Assembly: GCA_017395085.1 (NCBI GenBank)
Contig: JAFPWF010000027.1
Span: 1-64,000, forward strand
Source of the DNA: Oscillospiraceae bacterium
GTDB taxonomy: Bacteria; Bacillota; Clostridia; Oscillospirales; Oscillospiraceae
Length of the DNA: 64,000 bases
Reading direction: 5' to 3'
Every line of letters begins with the position of its first letter. Position 1 is the stretch's first letter. Below are positions 15,670 through 25,316 of the stretch, piece after piece. The notes under the pieces are model-generated. The model saw only the letters and a list, made by a program, of their open reading frames with translations, was not told the origin of the DNA and did not search any database. Made by a program: the position numbers and the translations under genes.

Positions 15670-16122
15670 ATGAACAGAACAACTGCCCGACAGATTGCGG
15701 TTCAACTGGTATTCTCCATGGAGGTAAACCGTATTTCCGCTGAAGAAGCTGTACAGATGTTTTTTGACGAGGATCATTACGCTTCTCTGCAGAGTGAGGA
15801 TGCGGTCTATGATGAAATGCCTGATTCCGCGCAGCTCGCGTACATCAGCAGCTTGCTGAGACTGGTGGAAGAACATCGCACCGAAATCGACGAGCTGATA
15901 TCTCATTATTCGGATTCCTGGAAGCTGGAACGCATGACGAAATCGACACTGGCCGTTTTACGCTGTGCAGTTTGCGAAATCAGCTACATGGATGACATTC
16001 CTAACTCGGCTGCCGTGAATGAAGCCGTCGAACTTGGGAAAAAATTTGACTCTCCGAAAGCAGCAGCTTATATAAACGGAATTCTGGGAAGCCTTCTCCG
16101 GGAGAGGCAAAATCAGCCATGA
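15670..16122 (+). CDS. nusB: Transcription antitermination factor NusB
   Basis: All-helical RNA-binding protein that works with NusE (S10) at boxA during rRNA transcription. The N-terminal RTTARQIAVQLVFSMEVN and the C-terminal IPNSAAVNEAVELGKKF, AAAYINGILGSLLR are typical. The usual 150 residues. The ATG follows GGAG and AAGGGG within 12 bases. Its last codons overlap the xseA start (ATGA). Confidence 0.95.
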   Translation: MNRTTARQIAVQLVFSMEVNRISAEEAVQMFFDEDHYASLQSEDAVYDEMPDSAQLAYISSLLRLVEEHRTEIDELISHYSDSWKLERMTKSTLAVLRCAVCEISYMDDIPNSAAVNEAVELGKKFDSPKAAAYINGILGSLLRERQNQP

Positions 16123-17345
16123 CCTGGGATTCCATGCAGCTGTACACCGTCAGCGAACTGAATGAAGCAATTCAATCACTGCTGGATTCAGATCAGCGGT
16201 TTTTGTCGGTTTGTGTAAAAGGGGAACTCTCCAACTACAAAGTGTATCCTTCCGGCCATCATTATTTCACTTTGAAAGATCAGGAGAGCAGCCTTCGTTG
16301 CGTCATGTTCCGAAGCCATGCATCCAGGCTTCATTTTCGTCCGGAAAACGGCTTGCAGGTTTCTGCTGTCGGCAGGGTTCAGGTCTTCCTTCGGGACGGC
16401 TGTTACCAGCTTTACTGCACCGATTTGATCCCGGATGGGGTCGGTGATCTTCAGCTTGCATTTGAACAACTTAAAAATAGACTGTATCAGGAAGGTCTGT
16501 TTGAACTTGCTGCAAAAAAATCTCTCCCGATCTTTCCGGAACGTATCGTTTTGATTACATCTCCGGTTGGTGCTGCTGTTCAGGATATGATCAGGATACT
16601 CCGGACACGCTGGCCTCTAGCAAATATTATGGTGTATCCGGTTCAAGTTCAGGGGAAGGAGGCACCGTCAGAGATTTCGGAAGCAATTTCGAAAGTGAAT
16701 GAATGGCGCTGTGCCGACTGCATTATCACTGGCCGTGGCGGCGGTTCTCTGGAAGATCTGTGGGCTTTCAATGAGGAATGCGTAGCGAGAGCGATCTACG
16801 CTTCGCAGATTCCGGTCATCTCGGCGGTAGGTCACGAACCGGATGTTACCATTTCGGATTTTGTTGCGGATCAAAGAGCCTCGACACCGTCCAATGCGGC
16901 GGAAATTGCTGTTCCAGATCAGAGAAAAATCCGGGAGCAGATCGATGCATTGACGGCTCGGCTCTGTCATGCGGAAAACCGACTGCTGCAGCAGAAGAAA
17001 CTGAAGTTGGAACACTATCAAACCAGCACGGTTCTTCATGAGATTTCATATTATACGGATCTTCGGCGGATGGAAATTGACCGGTTGAGTGATTTGCTGA
17101 ACGGTAGCGTTCAGAAAATCCTGTCAGAAAGATATTCTGCTTTGTCGTCTGTCTCGGCATCATTAAATGCCATGAATCCCTTGAACGTCCTGTCACGGGG
17201 TTATTTATTTGCCGAGAATGATCAGCATACCGTGCTCCGTAGTGTTTTACAGGTCACGGATGAAGAGCATATTAACCTGCAGTTTGCCGACGGGAGAGCA
17301 CGATGCGTTGTTGAAGACCGGGAGGTGCGTGAATTTGGCAAATAA
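16119..17345 (+). CDS. xseA: Exodeoxyribonuclease VII large subunit
   Basis: Catalytic subunit of the single-strand-specific nuclease ExoVII. It starts with an OB-fold domain (YTVSELNEAIQSLL, VKGELSNYK, GHHYFTLKD) and continues with the conserved core LPIFPERIVLITSPVGAAVQD, GRGGGSLEDLWAFN and SAVGHEPDVTISDFVADQRASTPSNAAE. 408 residues, near normal. It overlaps nusB by 4 bases and xseB by 11 bases. Confidence 0.95.
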   Translation: MTWDSMQLYTVSELNEAIQSLLDSDQRFLSVCVKGELSNYKVYPSGHHYFTLKDQESSLRCVMFRSHASRLHFRPENGLQVSAVGRVQVFLRDGCYQLYCTDLIPDGVGDLQLAFEQLKNRLYQEGLFELAAKKSLPIFPERIVLITSPVGAAVQDMIRILRTRWPLANIMVYPVQVQGKEAPSEISEAISKVNEWRCADCIITGRGGGSLEDLWAFNEECVARAIYASQIPVISAVGHEPDVTISDFVADQRASTPSNAAEIAVPDQRKIREQIDALTARLCHAENRLLQQKKLKLEHYQTSTVLHEISYYTDLRRMEIDRLSDLLNGSVQKILSERYSALSSVSASLNAMNPLNVLSRGYLFAENDQHTVLRSVLQVTDEEHINLQFADGRARCVVEDREVREFGK

Positions 17346-17574
17346 GAAAATGACATTTGAGGAGTCAATCAAGCGCCTGGAGGAGATCGTCGGCCATCTG
17401 GAAAAGGGCGACCTTCCTCTTCAGGATTCCATCCGGTGTTTTGAAGAAGGGAATATACTGGTAAAGGAATGCAGCCGCATGCTGGACGAAGCAGAACAGA
17501 AAGTCATTATGCTTCGGTCCGGAAAGTCTGGTGAAGCGGAGGAAGTGCCTTTTGAAGAATCTAAGCTGTCCTGA
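17335..17574 (+). CDS. xseB: Exodeoxyribonuclease VII small subunit
   Basis: A small helical subunit of ExoVII (79 residues) with the family's TFEESIKRLEEIVGHLEKGDLPLQDSI pattern (quoted in part) and a second helix SRMLDEAEQKV. The start is taken as TTG at 17335, 9 bases after GGAGG and within the end of xseA. ATG at 17350 is the alternative. It overlaps ispA by 23 bases. Confidence 0.92.
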   Translation: MANKKMTFEESIKRLEEIVGHLEKGDLPLQDSIRCFEEGNILVKECSRMLDEAEQKVIMLRSGKSGEAEEVPFEESKLS

Positions 17575-18439
17575 TCTGGAAGCCTACCGGGCAGCGGTGG
17601 ACGACAAACTCCTGAAAGAATTTCTGCTGTCGGAGGAGGATGCTCTTTTCGGCTTTTCCGATGCAATGCGTTACAGCCTGCTTTCCGGAGGAAAACGAAT
17701 CCGGGCCACGTTGGTTCTTGAATTCTGTCGTATCTGCGGGGGAAATATACCGTCAGCACTCGATATTGCATGTGCGGTGGAGATGCTCCATACATACAGT
17801 CTCATTCACGATGACTTACCCTGTATGGACAACGACAGCCTTCGAAGAGGAAAGCCGACCAATCACATCGTATACGGAGAGTGCGTGGCAACACTTGCGG
17901 GCGATGCGCTTCAGGCGGAAGCGTTTCACACGATTCTGACCTCTTCTGTGTCGGACTCGGCAAGGCTTCGCTGCGCCGGCCTGCTTGCAGATGCGGTTGG
18001 CCTGCAGGGGATGTGCGGCGGGCAGTATCTGGATATGATCGGAGAAGGGAAGCAGCTTTCCGTAAACCAGCTGGATTTGATCAACAGGAAAAAGACCGGT
18101 GCTCTGCTAGCGGCAAGCTGTGCTATGGGTGTCGCCTCGGCAGACGGTTCCAGAGAACAGGAAGATGCAGCCAGACAGTACGGTGAACTGCTTGGCCTTG
18201 CGTTCCAGATTCGTGATGATATGCTGGATGTTCTGAGTACGGAAGCTGAGCTAGGGAAACCGATCGGTTCGGATGCAGCAGAAAAGAAGAATACGTATAT
18301 GGCGCTGCTGGGTCAGGCTGCATGTGAAGCAGAGATCGCCCGTCTCAGCAAACAGGCCGTGAGCATCCTGCACACTCAGTTTTCAGACACCGTGTTTCTG
18401 GAGGACCTTACAAAGCAGCTTGCTGCGCGAAAGAAGTAA
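17552..18439 (+). CDS. ispA: Polyprenyl (farnesyl) diphosphate synthase
   Basis: Condenses IPP with allylic diphosphates to give farnesyl diphosphate, feeding undecaprenyl phosphate for the cell wall. The two Asp-rich metal motifs are present: HDDLPCMDND and QIRDDMLD, with GGKRIRATL and KKTGALLAAS. 295 residues from TTG 17552, placed 9 bases after GGAGG; a GTG at 17531 is also possible. It sits 3 bases before dxs, so two steps of isoprenoid supply are made from one transcript. Confidence 0.93.
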   Translation: MKNLSCPDLEAYRAAVDDKLLKEFLLSEEDALFGFSDAMRYSLLSGGKRIRATLVLEFCRICGGNIPSALDIACAVEMLHTYSLIHDDLPCMDNDSLRRGKPTNHIVYGECVATLAGDALQAEAFHTILTSSVSDSARLRCAGLLADAVGLQGMCGGQYLDMIGEGKQLSVNQLDLINRKKTGALLAASCAMGVASADGSREQEDAARQYGELLGLAFQIRDDMLDVLSTEAELGKPIGSDAAEKKNTYMALLGQAACEAEIARLSKQAVSILHTQFSDTVFLEDLTKQLAARKK

Positions 18440-18442
18440 AAT

Positions 18443-20293
18443 ATGAATATTATGAATACAGTCAATTCCTCGGCTGACATTAAAAGGCTGTCTGATGAGG
18501 AATTGAATTGTCTTGCATCAGAACTGAGATCCTTTCTGGTGGACAGTGTTTCCAAAACCGGAGGACACCTGGCTTCCAATCTGGGGGATGTGGAGCTTAC
18601 GCTTGCACTGCACAGAGTGTATGACACATCAAAGGATCGCATTGTTTTTGATGTCGGGCATCAGAGTTATGTGCATAAAATCATAACCGGGCGGCGTGAT
18701 CAGTTTGGTACGCTCCGGCAATACGGCGGCATATCCGGTTTTCCAAAGCCGTATGAAAGCAACGACGATGCATTTATTGCAGGTCATGCATCCAATGCGG
18801 TTTCCGTTGCTGTCGGCATGGCACAGGCGAGAACCCTTCTCGGCAAAGACTATAATGTAGTTGCTGTTATGGGAGATGGCGCTTTGACCGGCGGGCTGGC
18901 CTACGAAGGGCTTTCTGCCGCAGCCGCAAGCGCGGAACCCATGGTAATTATCCTGAATGACAATACCATGTCGATTGACCCGAACGTCGGAGGCACGGCG
19001 AGTCTTTTGCAGAGTATGCGTATTCGACCGGGATATATCCGGTTCAAACGCTGGTACCGCGATATATTATCCGGCTTCCCAAAACTGTACGCGTTTAACC
19101 ATTCCGTGAAGGAATGGATGAAAGACCGGCTGCTTCCTGTCAATATGTTCAGCGCAATGGGGCTGAATTATATCGGGCCTGTAGACGGGCATAATCTGAA
19201 GGAATTGGAATCGGTGCTCAGCCTGGCACGTGACATCAGGGACCCGGTTCTTGTGCATGTCCTGACCAAAAAAGGAAAAGGCTGCGAGTATGCGGAAAAA
19301 CACCCAGAGATTTACCACGGCGTTGGGCCGTTTAACGCAGCAACGGGCGAAATGTCACCCTGCGGGGAATCTTTTTCCGACCGGTTCGGAATCGAAATCT
19401 GCCGCTTGGCAGAGCAGCATCCGGAACTTGTTGCCATTACGGCCGCCATGTCGGGCGGTACCGGACTGGACGGTTTTGCAAAAAAATACCCGAAGCGCTT
19501 TGTAGATGTCGGGATTGCGGAAGGACATGCTACCTCCATGTCCGCCGGAATGGCAAAGCAGGGCCTGATCCCGGTATTTGCCGTGTATTCCAGTTTTCTG
19601 CAGCGTGGCTTTGATATGATGATCCACGATGTATCCCTGCTCGGAATGCATGTGGTGTTCTGTGTGGATCGTGCGGGGCTGGTCGGCAGCGACGGAGAAA
19701 CGCATCACGGGATCTTTGACGTATCTTATCTGAGAACGGTACCAGGTATGAAGATATTCTGTCCCGCGAGTTTTCCGGAACTGGAGGCCATGCTGGAAAC
19801 CGCAGTCAGCGAGTGCAGCGGTCCGGCGGCAGTCCGCTATCCCCGCGGAGGCGAATGCGATTATCATGCGTTTCATCCTGAACGGGAAACCGTTCTGCGG
19901 ACAGGAACCGATCTGACGATCGTAGCTTACGGAACGATGATTTCGGAAGCCCTGCATGCGGCAGATGAACTGCAGAGGAACGGTATTTCTGCTGAAGTGA
20001 TTAAACTGGGTGAAATCGGAGGAAATGAATACCCGCTCGTGATGCAATCTCTTTCTTCAACGCACAGATTGCTGACTTCGGAAGAAGTTTGTGCTGCTGG
20101 ATCAATTGGCCCTGTCCTTGCATCTGAGGCAACCAGAATGGGAATCGTTTTAAAGTCCTCGTTTTTGAATTTAGGAGAAGGCATTGTCTGCCACGGGACA
20201 CGGGAACGCCTGATGCAGGATCACGGAATTGATGCCGCATCAATTGCTGTTGCTGCATTCAGCCTTTGCGGAGATCGGAACAATGGCGGATAA
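18443..20293 (+). CDS. dxs: 1-deoxy-D-xylulose-5-phosphate synthase
   Basis: First enzyme of the MEP pathway, a thiamine diphosphate transketolase-like enzyme joining pyruvate and glyceraldehyde 3-phosphate. Features: GGHLASNLGDVELTLALH, DVGHQSYVHKI, the ThDP motif VMGDGALTGGLAYEGL to NDN, the pyrimidine-domain DVGIAEGHA, and HHGIFDVSYLR. 616 residues, full length. The ATG lies 3 bases after ispA with only a weak ribosome binding site; the end overlaps tlyA by 11 bases. Confidence 0.95.
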   Translation: MNIMNTVNSSADIKRLSDEELNCLASELRSFLVDSVSKTGGHLASNLGDVELTLALHRVYDTSKDRIVFDVGHQSYVHKIITGRRDQFGTLRQYGGISGFPKPYESNDDAFIAGHASNAVSVAVGMAQARTLLGKDYNVVAVMGDGALTGGLAYEGLSAAAASAEPMVIILNDNTMSIDPNVGGTASLLQSMRIRPGYIRFKRWYRDILSGFPKLYAFNHSVKEWMKDRLLPVNMFSAMGLNYIGPVDGHNLKELESVLSLARDIRDPVLVHVLTKKGKGCEYAEKHPEIYHGVGPFNAATGEMSPCGESFSDRFGIEICRLAEQHPELVAITAAMSGGTGLDGFAKKYPKRFVDVGIAEGHATSMSAGMAKQGLIPVFAVYSSFLQRGFDMMIHDVSLLGMHVVFCVDRAGLVGSDGETHHGIFDVSYLRTVPGMKIFCPASFPELEAMLETAVSECSGPAAVRYPRGGECDYHAFHPERETVLRTGTDLTIVAYGTMISEALHAADELQRNGISAEVIKLGEIGGNEYPLVMQSLSSTHRLLTSEEVCAAGSIGPVLASEATRMGIVLKSSFLNLGEGIVCHGTRERLMQDHGIDAASIAVAAFSLCGDRNNGG

Positions 20294-21080
20294 GATTCGT
20301 CTGGATCGCCTGGTTGAACTTCAGGGATTTGCTGAGAGCAGGGAACGTGCGAAGGCAGTCATCATGAGCGGGGCAATCTATATCAACGGTAATCGCGCGG
20401 ATAAGCCCGGAATGATGGTTCCCGCGGATTGCAGCATTGAGATGCACGGTGCCCCGCTTCGCTACGTGTCAAGGGGCGGTTTAAAACTTGAAAAAGCACT
20501 TCAGGTATTCCCGGTTTCTGCAAGTGGAAAAACCTGCATGGATTGCGGAGCCTCCACCGGCGGTTTTACCGATGTCCTGCTGCAAAACGGCGCGCGGAGA
20601 GTGTATTCGATTGATGTCGGATACGGTCAGCTTGCCTGGAAGCTGAGACAGGACATCCGTGTGGTAAATCTCGAACGTTGTAACGTGCGTTATCTGACGA
20701 ATGAGCAGATTCCGGAATCGATTGATCTTGCAGTCATGGACGTTTCCTTTATTTCAGTTCGCCTGCTGTTTCCGGTTGTCTGGCAGTTTTTAAAAGAGAA
20801 TGGGGATTATATCTGCCTGATCAAACCGCAGTTTGAGGCAGGCAGAGAGCAGGTTGGAAAGAAAGGCGTCGTCAGGAATGCAGAAGTCCATGAACAGGTG
20901 ATAACAGATTGCCTGAAAGCGGCAGGAGACTGCGGATTTGCTGTTGCAGGTCTGGATTATTCACCCATACGCGGACCGGAAGGCAACATTGAGTTTCTTT
21001 GTTACTTGAAAAAAAATCATGGATCCGGAATCGCTCCGGATATCGGCGCCGTCGTGAAGGCAGCGCATGGGGGGATTTGA
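20283..21080 (+). CDS. tlyA: TlyA-family rRNA 2'-O-methyltransferase / hemolysin A
   Basis: Two domains: an N-terminal S4 RNA-binding domain (RLDRLVELQGFAESRERAK) and an FtsJ-like SAM methyltransferase with CMDCGASTGGFTDVLLQ and IKPQFEAG. Homologues methylate 16S and/or 23S rRNA ribose; the hemolysin name is historic. The start is ATG 20283, which overlaps the dxs end; the open frame before it has no family similarity. 265 residues. Its TGA overlaps the nadK ATG. Confidence 0.9.
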   Translation: MADKIRLDRLVELQGFAESRERAKAVIMSGAIYINGNRADKPGMMVPADCSIEMHGAPLRYVSRGGLKLEKALQVFPVSASGKTCMDCGASTGGFTDVLLQNGARRVYSIDVGYGQLAWKLRQDIRVVNLERCNVRYLTNEQIPESIDLAVMDVSFISVRLLFPVVWQFLKENGDYICLIKPQFEAGREQVGKKGVVRNAEVHEQVITDCLKAAGDCGFAVAGLDYSPIRGPEGNIEFLCYLKKNHGSGIAPDIGAVVKAAHGGI

Positions 21081-21928
21081 TGGTTGCTGTTTGCCCGAAT
21101 CCATACAGAGACACTGATCTGAAGCTTACTGTACAGTGTGTCCGGATGCTGCATTCAGAAGGCTTTGAATGCGCCGTATGCCCGGTATTCACTTCGGAGG
21201 ACTGGGCAGTGCCGGAAGGCTTTGACACCACTCTTCTTCAAGATCTCACAAACATTCTTCCTGATGTCTCTCAAATTCTTGTACTGGGCGGAGATGGGAC
21301 AATTCTTGCTGTCGTCAGGCAACTGAAGGGCTCAGAGATACCGATTTTGGGCGTCAATCTCGGAACGAAAGGTTTTATGACCGCACTGGAGCCGGACGAA
21401 ATACATGCTATTCCGGCTGCTCTTTCGCCCGATCAGAAGATCAGCAAAAGAATGATGCTGAAATTGTCATTAAAACGCGGCGGAGAAGAGATCCTGTTTG
21501 ACCGGGCGCTGAATGATATCGTGATTCACGGATACGGCGAATGCATTCAGCCCACTGCCTGGGCGGATGGGAAAAAAATGTTCTCTTTTTCCGGCGACGG
21601 GCTGATTCTTGCTACGCCTACCGGCTCAACAGGTTATTCCATGTCTGCCGGAGGCCCGATCGTGGAACCGGAAGCACGGTCCATTTTGCTGACCCCGATC
21701 TGTGCACATACGCTTTCCGCAAAACCGTTTGTCGTTTCCCCGGATAAGACAGTAACTGTTCTGACAGAAAAACTGACCGGACGCAGAGCTTATCTTGCAG
21801 TTGACGGATATATGGTTGCAGATCTTGAAAGCGGAGATTTACTTGAGGTTCAACGCGCTGAGGAGTGCGTGGACATGATTGACATCGGGCACAAGAGTTT
21901 TTTTGACCAGCTTGAGAAACTTGCATGA
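21080..21928 (+). CDS. nadK: NAD kinase
   Basis: Phosphorylates NAD to NADP. The GGDGT motif sits at 70-74 (VLGGDGTIL), with NLGTKGFM, the catalytic ND pair in LNDIVIHG, and TPTGSTGYSMSAGGP. From ATG 21080 (joined to the tlyA stop as TGATG, with a G-run 5 bases upstream) it has 282 residues. A longer frame exists but lies inside tlyA. It ends in an ATGA overlap with argR. Confidence 0.94.
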   Translation: MVAVCPNPYRDTDLKLTVQCVRMLHSEGFECAVCPVFTSEDWAVPEGFDTTLLQDLTNILPDVSQILVLGGDGTILAVVRQLKGSEIPILGVNLGTKGFMTALEPDEIHAIPAALSPDQKISKRMMLKLSLKRGGEEILFDRALNDIVIHGYGECIQPTAWADGKKMFSFSGDGLILATPTGSTGYSMSAGGPIVEPEARSILLTPICAHTLSAKPFVVSPDKTVTVLTEKLTGRRAYLAVDGYMVADLESGDLLEVQRAEECVDMIDIGHKSFFDQLEKLA

Positions 21929-22392
21929 AGGGAAAAACACAGGCCATGAAAAAGAACCGCCATAAGGTCATCCTCGAGATTATTGAAACCCAGGATATTC
22001 AGACCCAAAACCAGTTGATGCACGCCCTTGAGAAGAGAGGGATCATAACTACGCAGGCAACCCTTTCCCGGGATATTCACGATATGCACCTGACGAAGGA
22101 AGCGGGGCCGGATGGGGGATATCGGTATGCTGCGGTACGCAAACCGGATAACGATCATTTTCTTCGTCTCCAGAAAATATTCAAAGAAAGCGTTATTTCC
22201 TTTGATATCGCACAGAATCTTTTCGTGATCCGGACACTGCCCGGCCTTGCATCGGCAGCATGCAGCGCCATGGATGCCATTGAAGTGGACGGGTTGGTTG
22301 GAACGATAGCCGGAGATGATACTGCCTTTCTCGCGATGAAGGACAATGCTTCGGCGCAGGCATTGTATTCGGAAATCAGGAACCTGTTTTGA
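21925..22392 (+). CDS. argR: Arginine repressor ArgR
   Basis: Hexameric regulator of arginine metabolism. It has a winged helix N-terminal domain (HKVILEIIETQDIQTQNQL, TQATLSRDIHDM) and a C-terminal arginine-binding domain ending in GTIAGDDTAFLAM. 155 residues from the ATG that overlaps nadK; a second ATG seven codons on is the alternative. argR next to recN, in an isoprenoid/nadK operon, is a standard clostridial and bacillar arrangement, and no arginine genes are close. Confidence 0.93.
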   Translation: MKGKTQAMKKNRHKVILEIIETQDIQTQNQLMHALEKRGIITTQATLSRDIHDMHLTKEAGPDGGYRYAAVRKPDNDHFLRLQKIFKESVISFDIAQNLFVIRTLPGLASAACSAMDAIEVDGLVGTIAGDDTAFLAMKDNASAQALYSEIRNLF

Positions 22393-22414
22393 AAGATACG
22401 GTACGGGAACACGG

Positions 22415-24106
22415 ATGTTACGCGAACTGAAAATTGAAAACGTAGCGGTCATCGCACATGCGGATATTGGCTTTGAACCGGGCTTCAACGTTTTGACCGG
22501 TGAAACCGGTGCAGGGAAAAGCATTATTATCGATTCTATTGCTGCAGTAACCGGTATGCGCGTCAGTCGGGATCTTGTGCGAAGCGGCTCGGAAAAAGCT
22601 GTTGTGACGGCAGTATTTGATTCGGATCATGCAGAGGGCTGGCTTGCTGACAATGAGATAGACGCGGAAGATCGTCAGCTGATTCTGCAGCGGAGAATAA
22701 CCGCCGATGGGAAAAGCAGCTGCAGAGTAAACGGCTATCCGGTTACTGCTTCACAGATGCGTGAACTGGGTTCCTTGCTGTTGGAGATTCACGGCCAGAA
22801 TGACGGAGCGCAGCTGCTGGATGAACGGACCCATCTTGCATCTCTCGACCGATATGCGGATCTGGATCTCAGCAAATACCGCGATGCATACCGCAAGCTC
22901 CTGGATCTTCATAAAGAAATGGAGAATCTGCTCGCTGCGGAAGCGGAAAAGGAACATTTGCAGATTGTCCTGACGGAAACGGTAGAGGAACTGGAGAAAG
23001 CTGCGGTTCGACAGGGCGAACAGGAAGAGCTGAGAACGCGCAGGGATATTCTGCGAAATGCAGAGAAATTGAAAGAAGCGCTGCAGATTACGAGGGAGGC
23101 GCTGACATCCGATGAGGGCGCGCTTTCCCATGCTCAGCTTGCTGCAAGGCAATGCAGACGTGCAGCTTCTTTAGCGGACGAACTGAGTACTGTTTCGGAG
23201 GAACTGGAACAGGCAGCAGCACTGTTAGGGGACGCAGACGAGTCTCTTCGTGAGTTTGAAGAAAAGCTGAATGATTCCGCGGACGATTACGACAAACTGG
23301 AACAGAGGCTGCGTGATCTTGCCAGGTGGGAACGAAAGTATCGCTGTGCTGCCGATGATCTTCCTGCGTATCTGGATACCAGCAGACTTCGATTGAGAGA
23401 ACTGAACATTTCCGAGGAGCGCCTGGATCAGCTGAACAGTATGATCCAAAAGCAGGAATCATTCTGTCATGAACTTGCCGATCGTCTGCATGCGCAGAGA
23501 GCGGAAGCAGCAAAGTCTCTTGGAAATCAAGTCGAACGGGAACTGAAAGATCTGGCTATGCCGTTTGCGCGCTTTCAGGTGGAACTGGACTCGCTGCCCG
23601 AATTAAAAGCGGACGGAAAAGATACTGCAAAATTCCTGCTGTCAGCCAATAAGGGAGAAGAACCCGGTCGGATCAGCAGGATTGCTTCCGGCGGTGAATT
23701 GAGCCGAATTATGTTGGCACTGAAAAATGCTTTTTCACGGAAAGATCCTGTTCCTACCATGATATTTGACGAAATCGACACGGGTGTCTCCGGTGTAGCG
23801 GCACAGCGGGTCGGAGAAAAGCTAGCTTTGCTTTCCGCAGAAAAGCAGGTGCTCTGCGTCACGCACCTGCCTCAGATTGCTGTGATGGCCGATCGGCACT
23901 GTCTGATTGAAAAGGCTGATATTGCGGATCGCACGGAAACCAACGTGCATCTTCTGTCACACACCGGAAGGATCGGGGAACTAGCGCGCCTGAACGGCGG
24001 CGAAAACATTACGGAAACCACACTGCTTTCTGCAGAAGAACAACTGCAGTATGCGGAAAACTATAAGGCCCGTTTGAAAGGAGCTTTGAAGAATGGGAGT
24101 ATATGA
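22415..24106 (+). CDS. recN: DNA repair protein RecN
   Basis: SMC-like ATPase that acts early in double-strand break repair. The N-terminal half has Walker A GETGAGKS (29-36); the C-terminal half has the ABC signature RIASGGELSRIMLALK, Walker B MIFDEIDTGVSG and the switch CVTHLPQIA. Between them about 250 residues form long coiled coils rich in E, L, A and K. 563 residues from ATG 22415; the open frame starts 69 bases earlier within argR. It overlaps tyrS. Confidence 0.95.
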   Translation: MLRELKIENVAVIAHADIGFEPGFNVLTGETGAGKSIIIDSIAAVTGMRVSRDLVRSGSEKAVVTAVFDSDHAEGWLADNEIDAEDRQLILQRRITADGKSSCRVNGYPVTASQMRELGSLLLEIHGQNDGAQLLDERTHLASLDRYADLDLSKYRDAYRKLLDLHKEMENLLAAEAEKEHLQIVLTETVEELEKAAVRQGEQEELRTRRDILRNAEKLKEALQITREALTSDEGALSHAQLAARQCRRAASLADELSTVSEELEQAAALLGDADESLREFEEKLNDSADDYDKLEQRLRDLARWERKYRCAADDLPAYLDTSRLRLRELNISEERLDQLNSMIQKQESFCHELADRLHAQRAEAAKSLGNQVERELKDLAMPFARFQVELDSLPELKADGKDTAKFLLSANKGEEPGRISRIASGGELSRIMLALKNAFSRKDPVPTMIFDEIDTGVSGVAAQRVGEKLALLSAEKQVLCVTHLPQIAVMADRHCLIEKADIADRTETNVHLLSHTGRIGELARLNGGENITETTLLSAEEQLQYAENYKARLKGALKNGSI

Positions 24107-25316
24107 AGAATTAATTGCCCGCGGCCTGATTGCACAGGTAACCAGCGAAGAAGAGGTACGGAAACTGGTCAATGCCGGGAAAGCCCGGTTTTATATCGGT
24201 TTTGACTGTACCGCTGACAGTTTGACAGCCGGTCACTTTATGGCACTCTGCCTGATGAAACGGCTGCAGATGGCTGGAAACACTCCGATAGCGCTGATCG
24301 GCGGAGGTACCACGATGGTCGGCGATCCTTCCGGAAGAACGGATATGCGGAAGATGCTGACCCGTGAGGATATTGATCACAACGCCGAATGCTTCCGGAA
24401 GCAGATGGAACGCTTTATAGATTTCAGCAATGGCAAAGCGATCATGGTTAACAATGCGGACTGGCTTCTTGACCTCAATTATGTGGAACTCCTTCGCGAA
24501 GTTGGAACGCATTTCTCGGTCAATAATATGCTCCGTGCCGAATGCTATAAAAACAGGATGGAACGCGGACTAAGCTTTTTTGAATTCAACTATATGATTA
24601 TGCAGTCATATGATTTTTATTATCTGTTTCAGCATTATGACTGCAACATGCAGTTTGGCGGAGATGATCAGTGGAGCAATATGCTCGGCGGAACCGAACT
24701 GATTCGCCGGAAACTCGGAAAAGATGCACACGCCATGACTATTACCCTCCTGACCGATTCTCAGGGGAATAAGATGGGTAAAACTGCCGGCAATGCGGTA
24801 TGGCTGGATCCGAATAAAACCAGCCCGTATGATTTCTACCAGTACTGGCGTAACGTAGGCGACGCGGATGTAGTCAAGTGTCTTCGCATGCTTACGTTCC
24901 TTCCTCTGGAACAGATAGACGAGATGGCAAAATGGGAAGGCAGCGAATTGAATCAGGCAAAGGATATCCTGGCCTGGGAGCTGACAGCGCTTGTCCATGG
25001 CGCGGAAGAGGCCGATAAAGCCCGGAATACATCCAGAGCCCTGTTTGCCGGTGCCGGTGCTCAGGACGATGCTCCGGAAGTGGTTTTGGAAGCTTCAGAA
25101 CTGGAGCATGACGGCATGACGCTTCCCGCCCTTTTGGTACGCGCCGAATTATGCAAGAGCAGGAGTGAGGCACGCACCAATATCATCCAGGGCGGTGTCA
25201 GCATTGACGGTGTTGCCGAAAAGGATTTTAACCGAATTCTTACGGGAGAAGAACTGCGGAAGGGGATTCTTTTGCGCAGAGGAAAGAAGAATTATAAGAA
25301 AATAGTTCTGAAGTGA
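24093..25316 (+). CDS. tyrS: Tyrosyl-tRNA synthetase
   Basis: Class I synthetase charging tRNA-Tyr. The HIGH motif reads TAGH in ADSLTAGHFMAL, a common TyrRS variant; the KMSKS loop reads KMGKT in GNKMGKTAGN. A C-terminal S4 domain closes the protein. 407 residues. The ATG follows AAAGGAG by 9 bases, inside the end of recN. It has no T-box leader, being embedded in the operon, so it appears not to be controlled by tRNA charging here. Confidence 0.95.
   Translation: MGVYEELIARGLIAQVTSEEEVRKLVNAGKARFYIGFDCTADSLTAGHFMALCLMKRLQMAGNTPIALIGGGTTMVGDPSGRTDMRKMLTREDIDHNAECFRKQMERFIDFSNGKAIMVNNADWLLDLNYVELLREVGTHFSVNNMLRAECYKNRMERGLSFFEFNYMIMQSYDFYYLFQHYDCNMQFGGDDQWSNMLGGTELIRRKLGKDAHAMTITLLTDSQGNKMGKTAGNAVWLDPNKTSPYDFYQYWRNVGDADVVKCLRMLTFLPLEQIDEMAKWEGSELNQAKDILAWELTALVHGAEEADKARNTSRALFAGAGAQDDAPEVVLEASELEHDGMTLPALLVRAELCKSRSEARTNIIQGGVSIDGVAEKDFNRILTGEELRKGILLRRGKKNYKKIVLK

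Noticed and set aside
23900-24093. T-box leader for tyrS
   Set aside because: The tyrS start overlaps recN; there is no untranslated leader.
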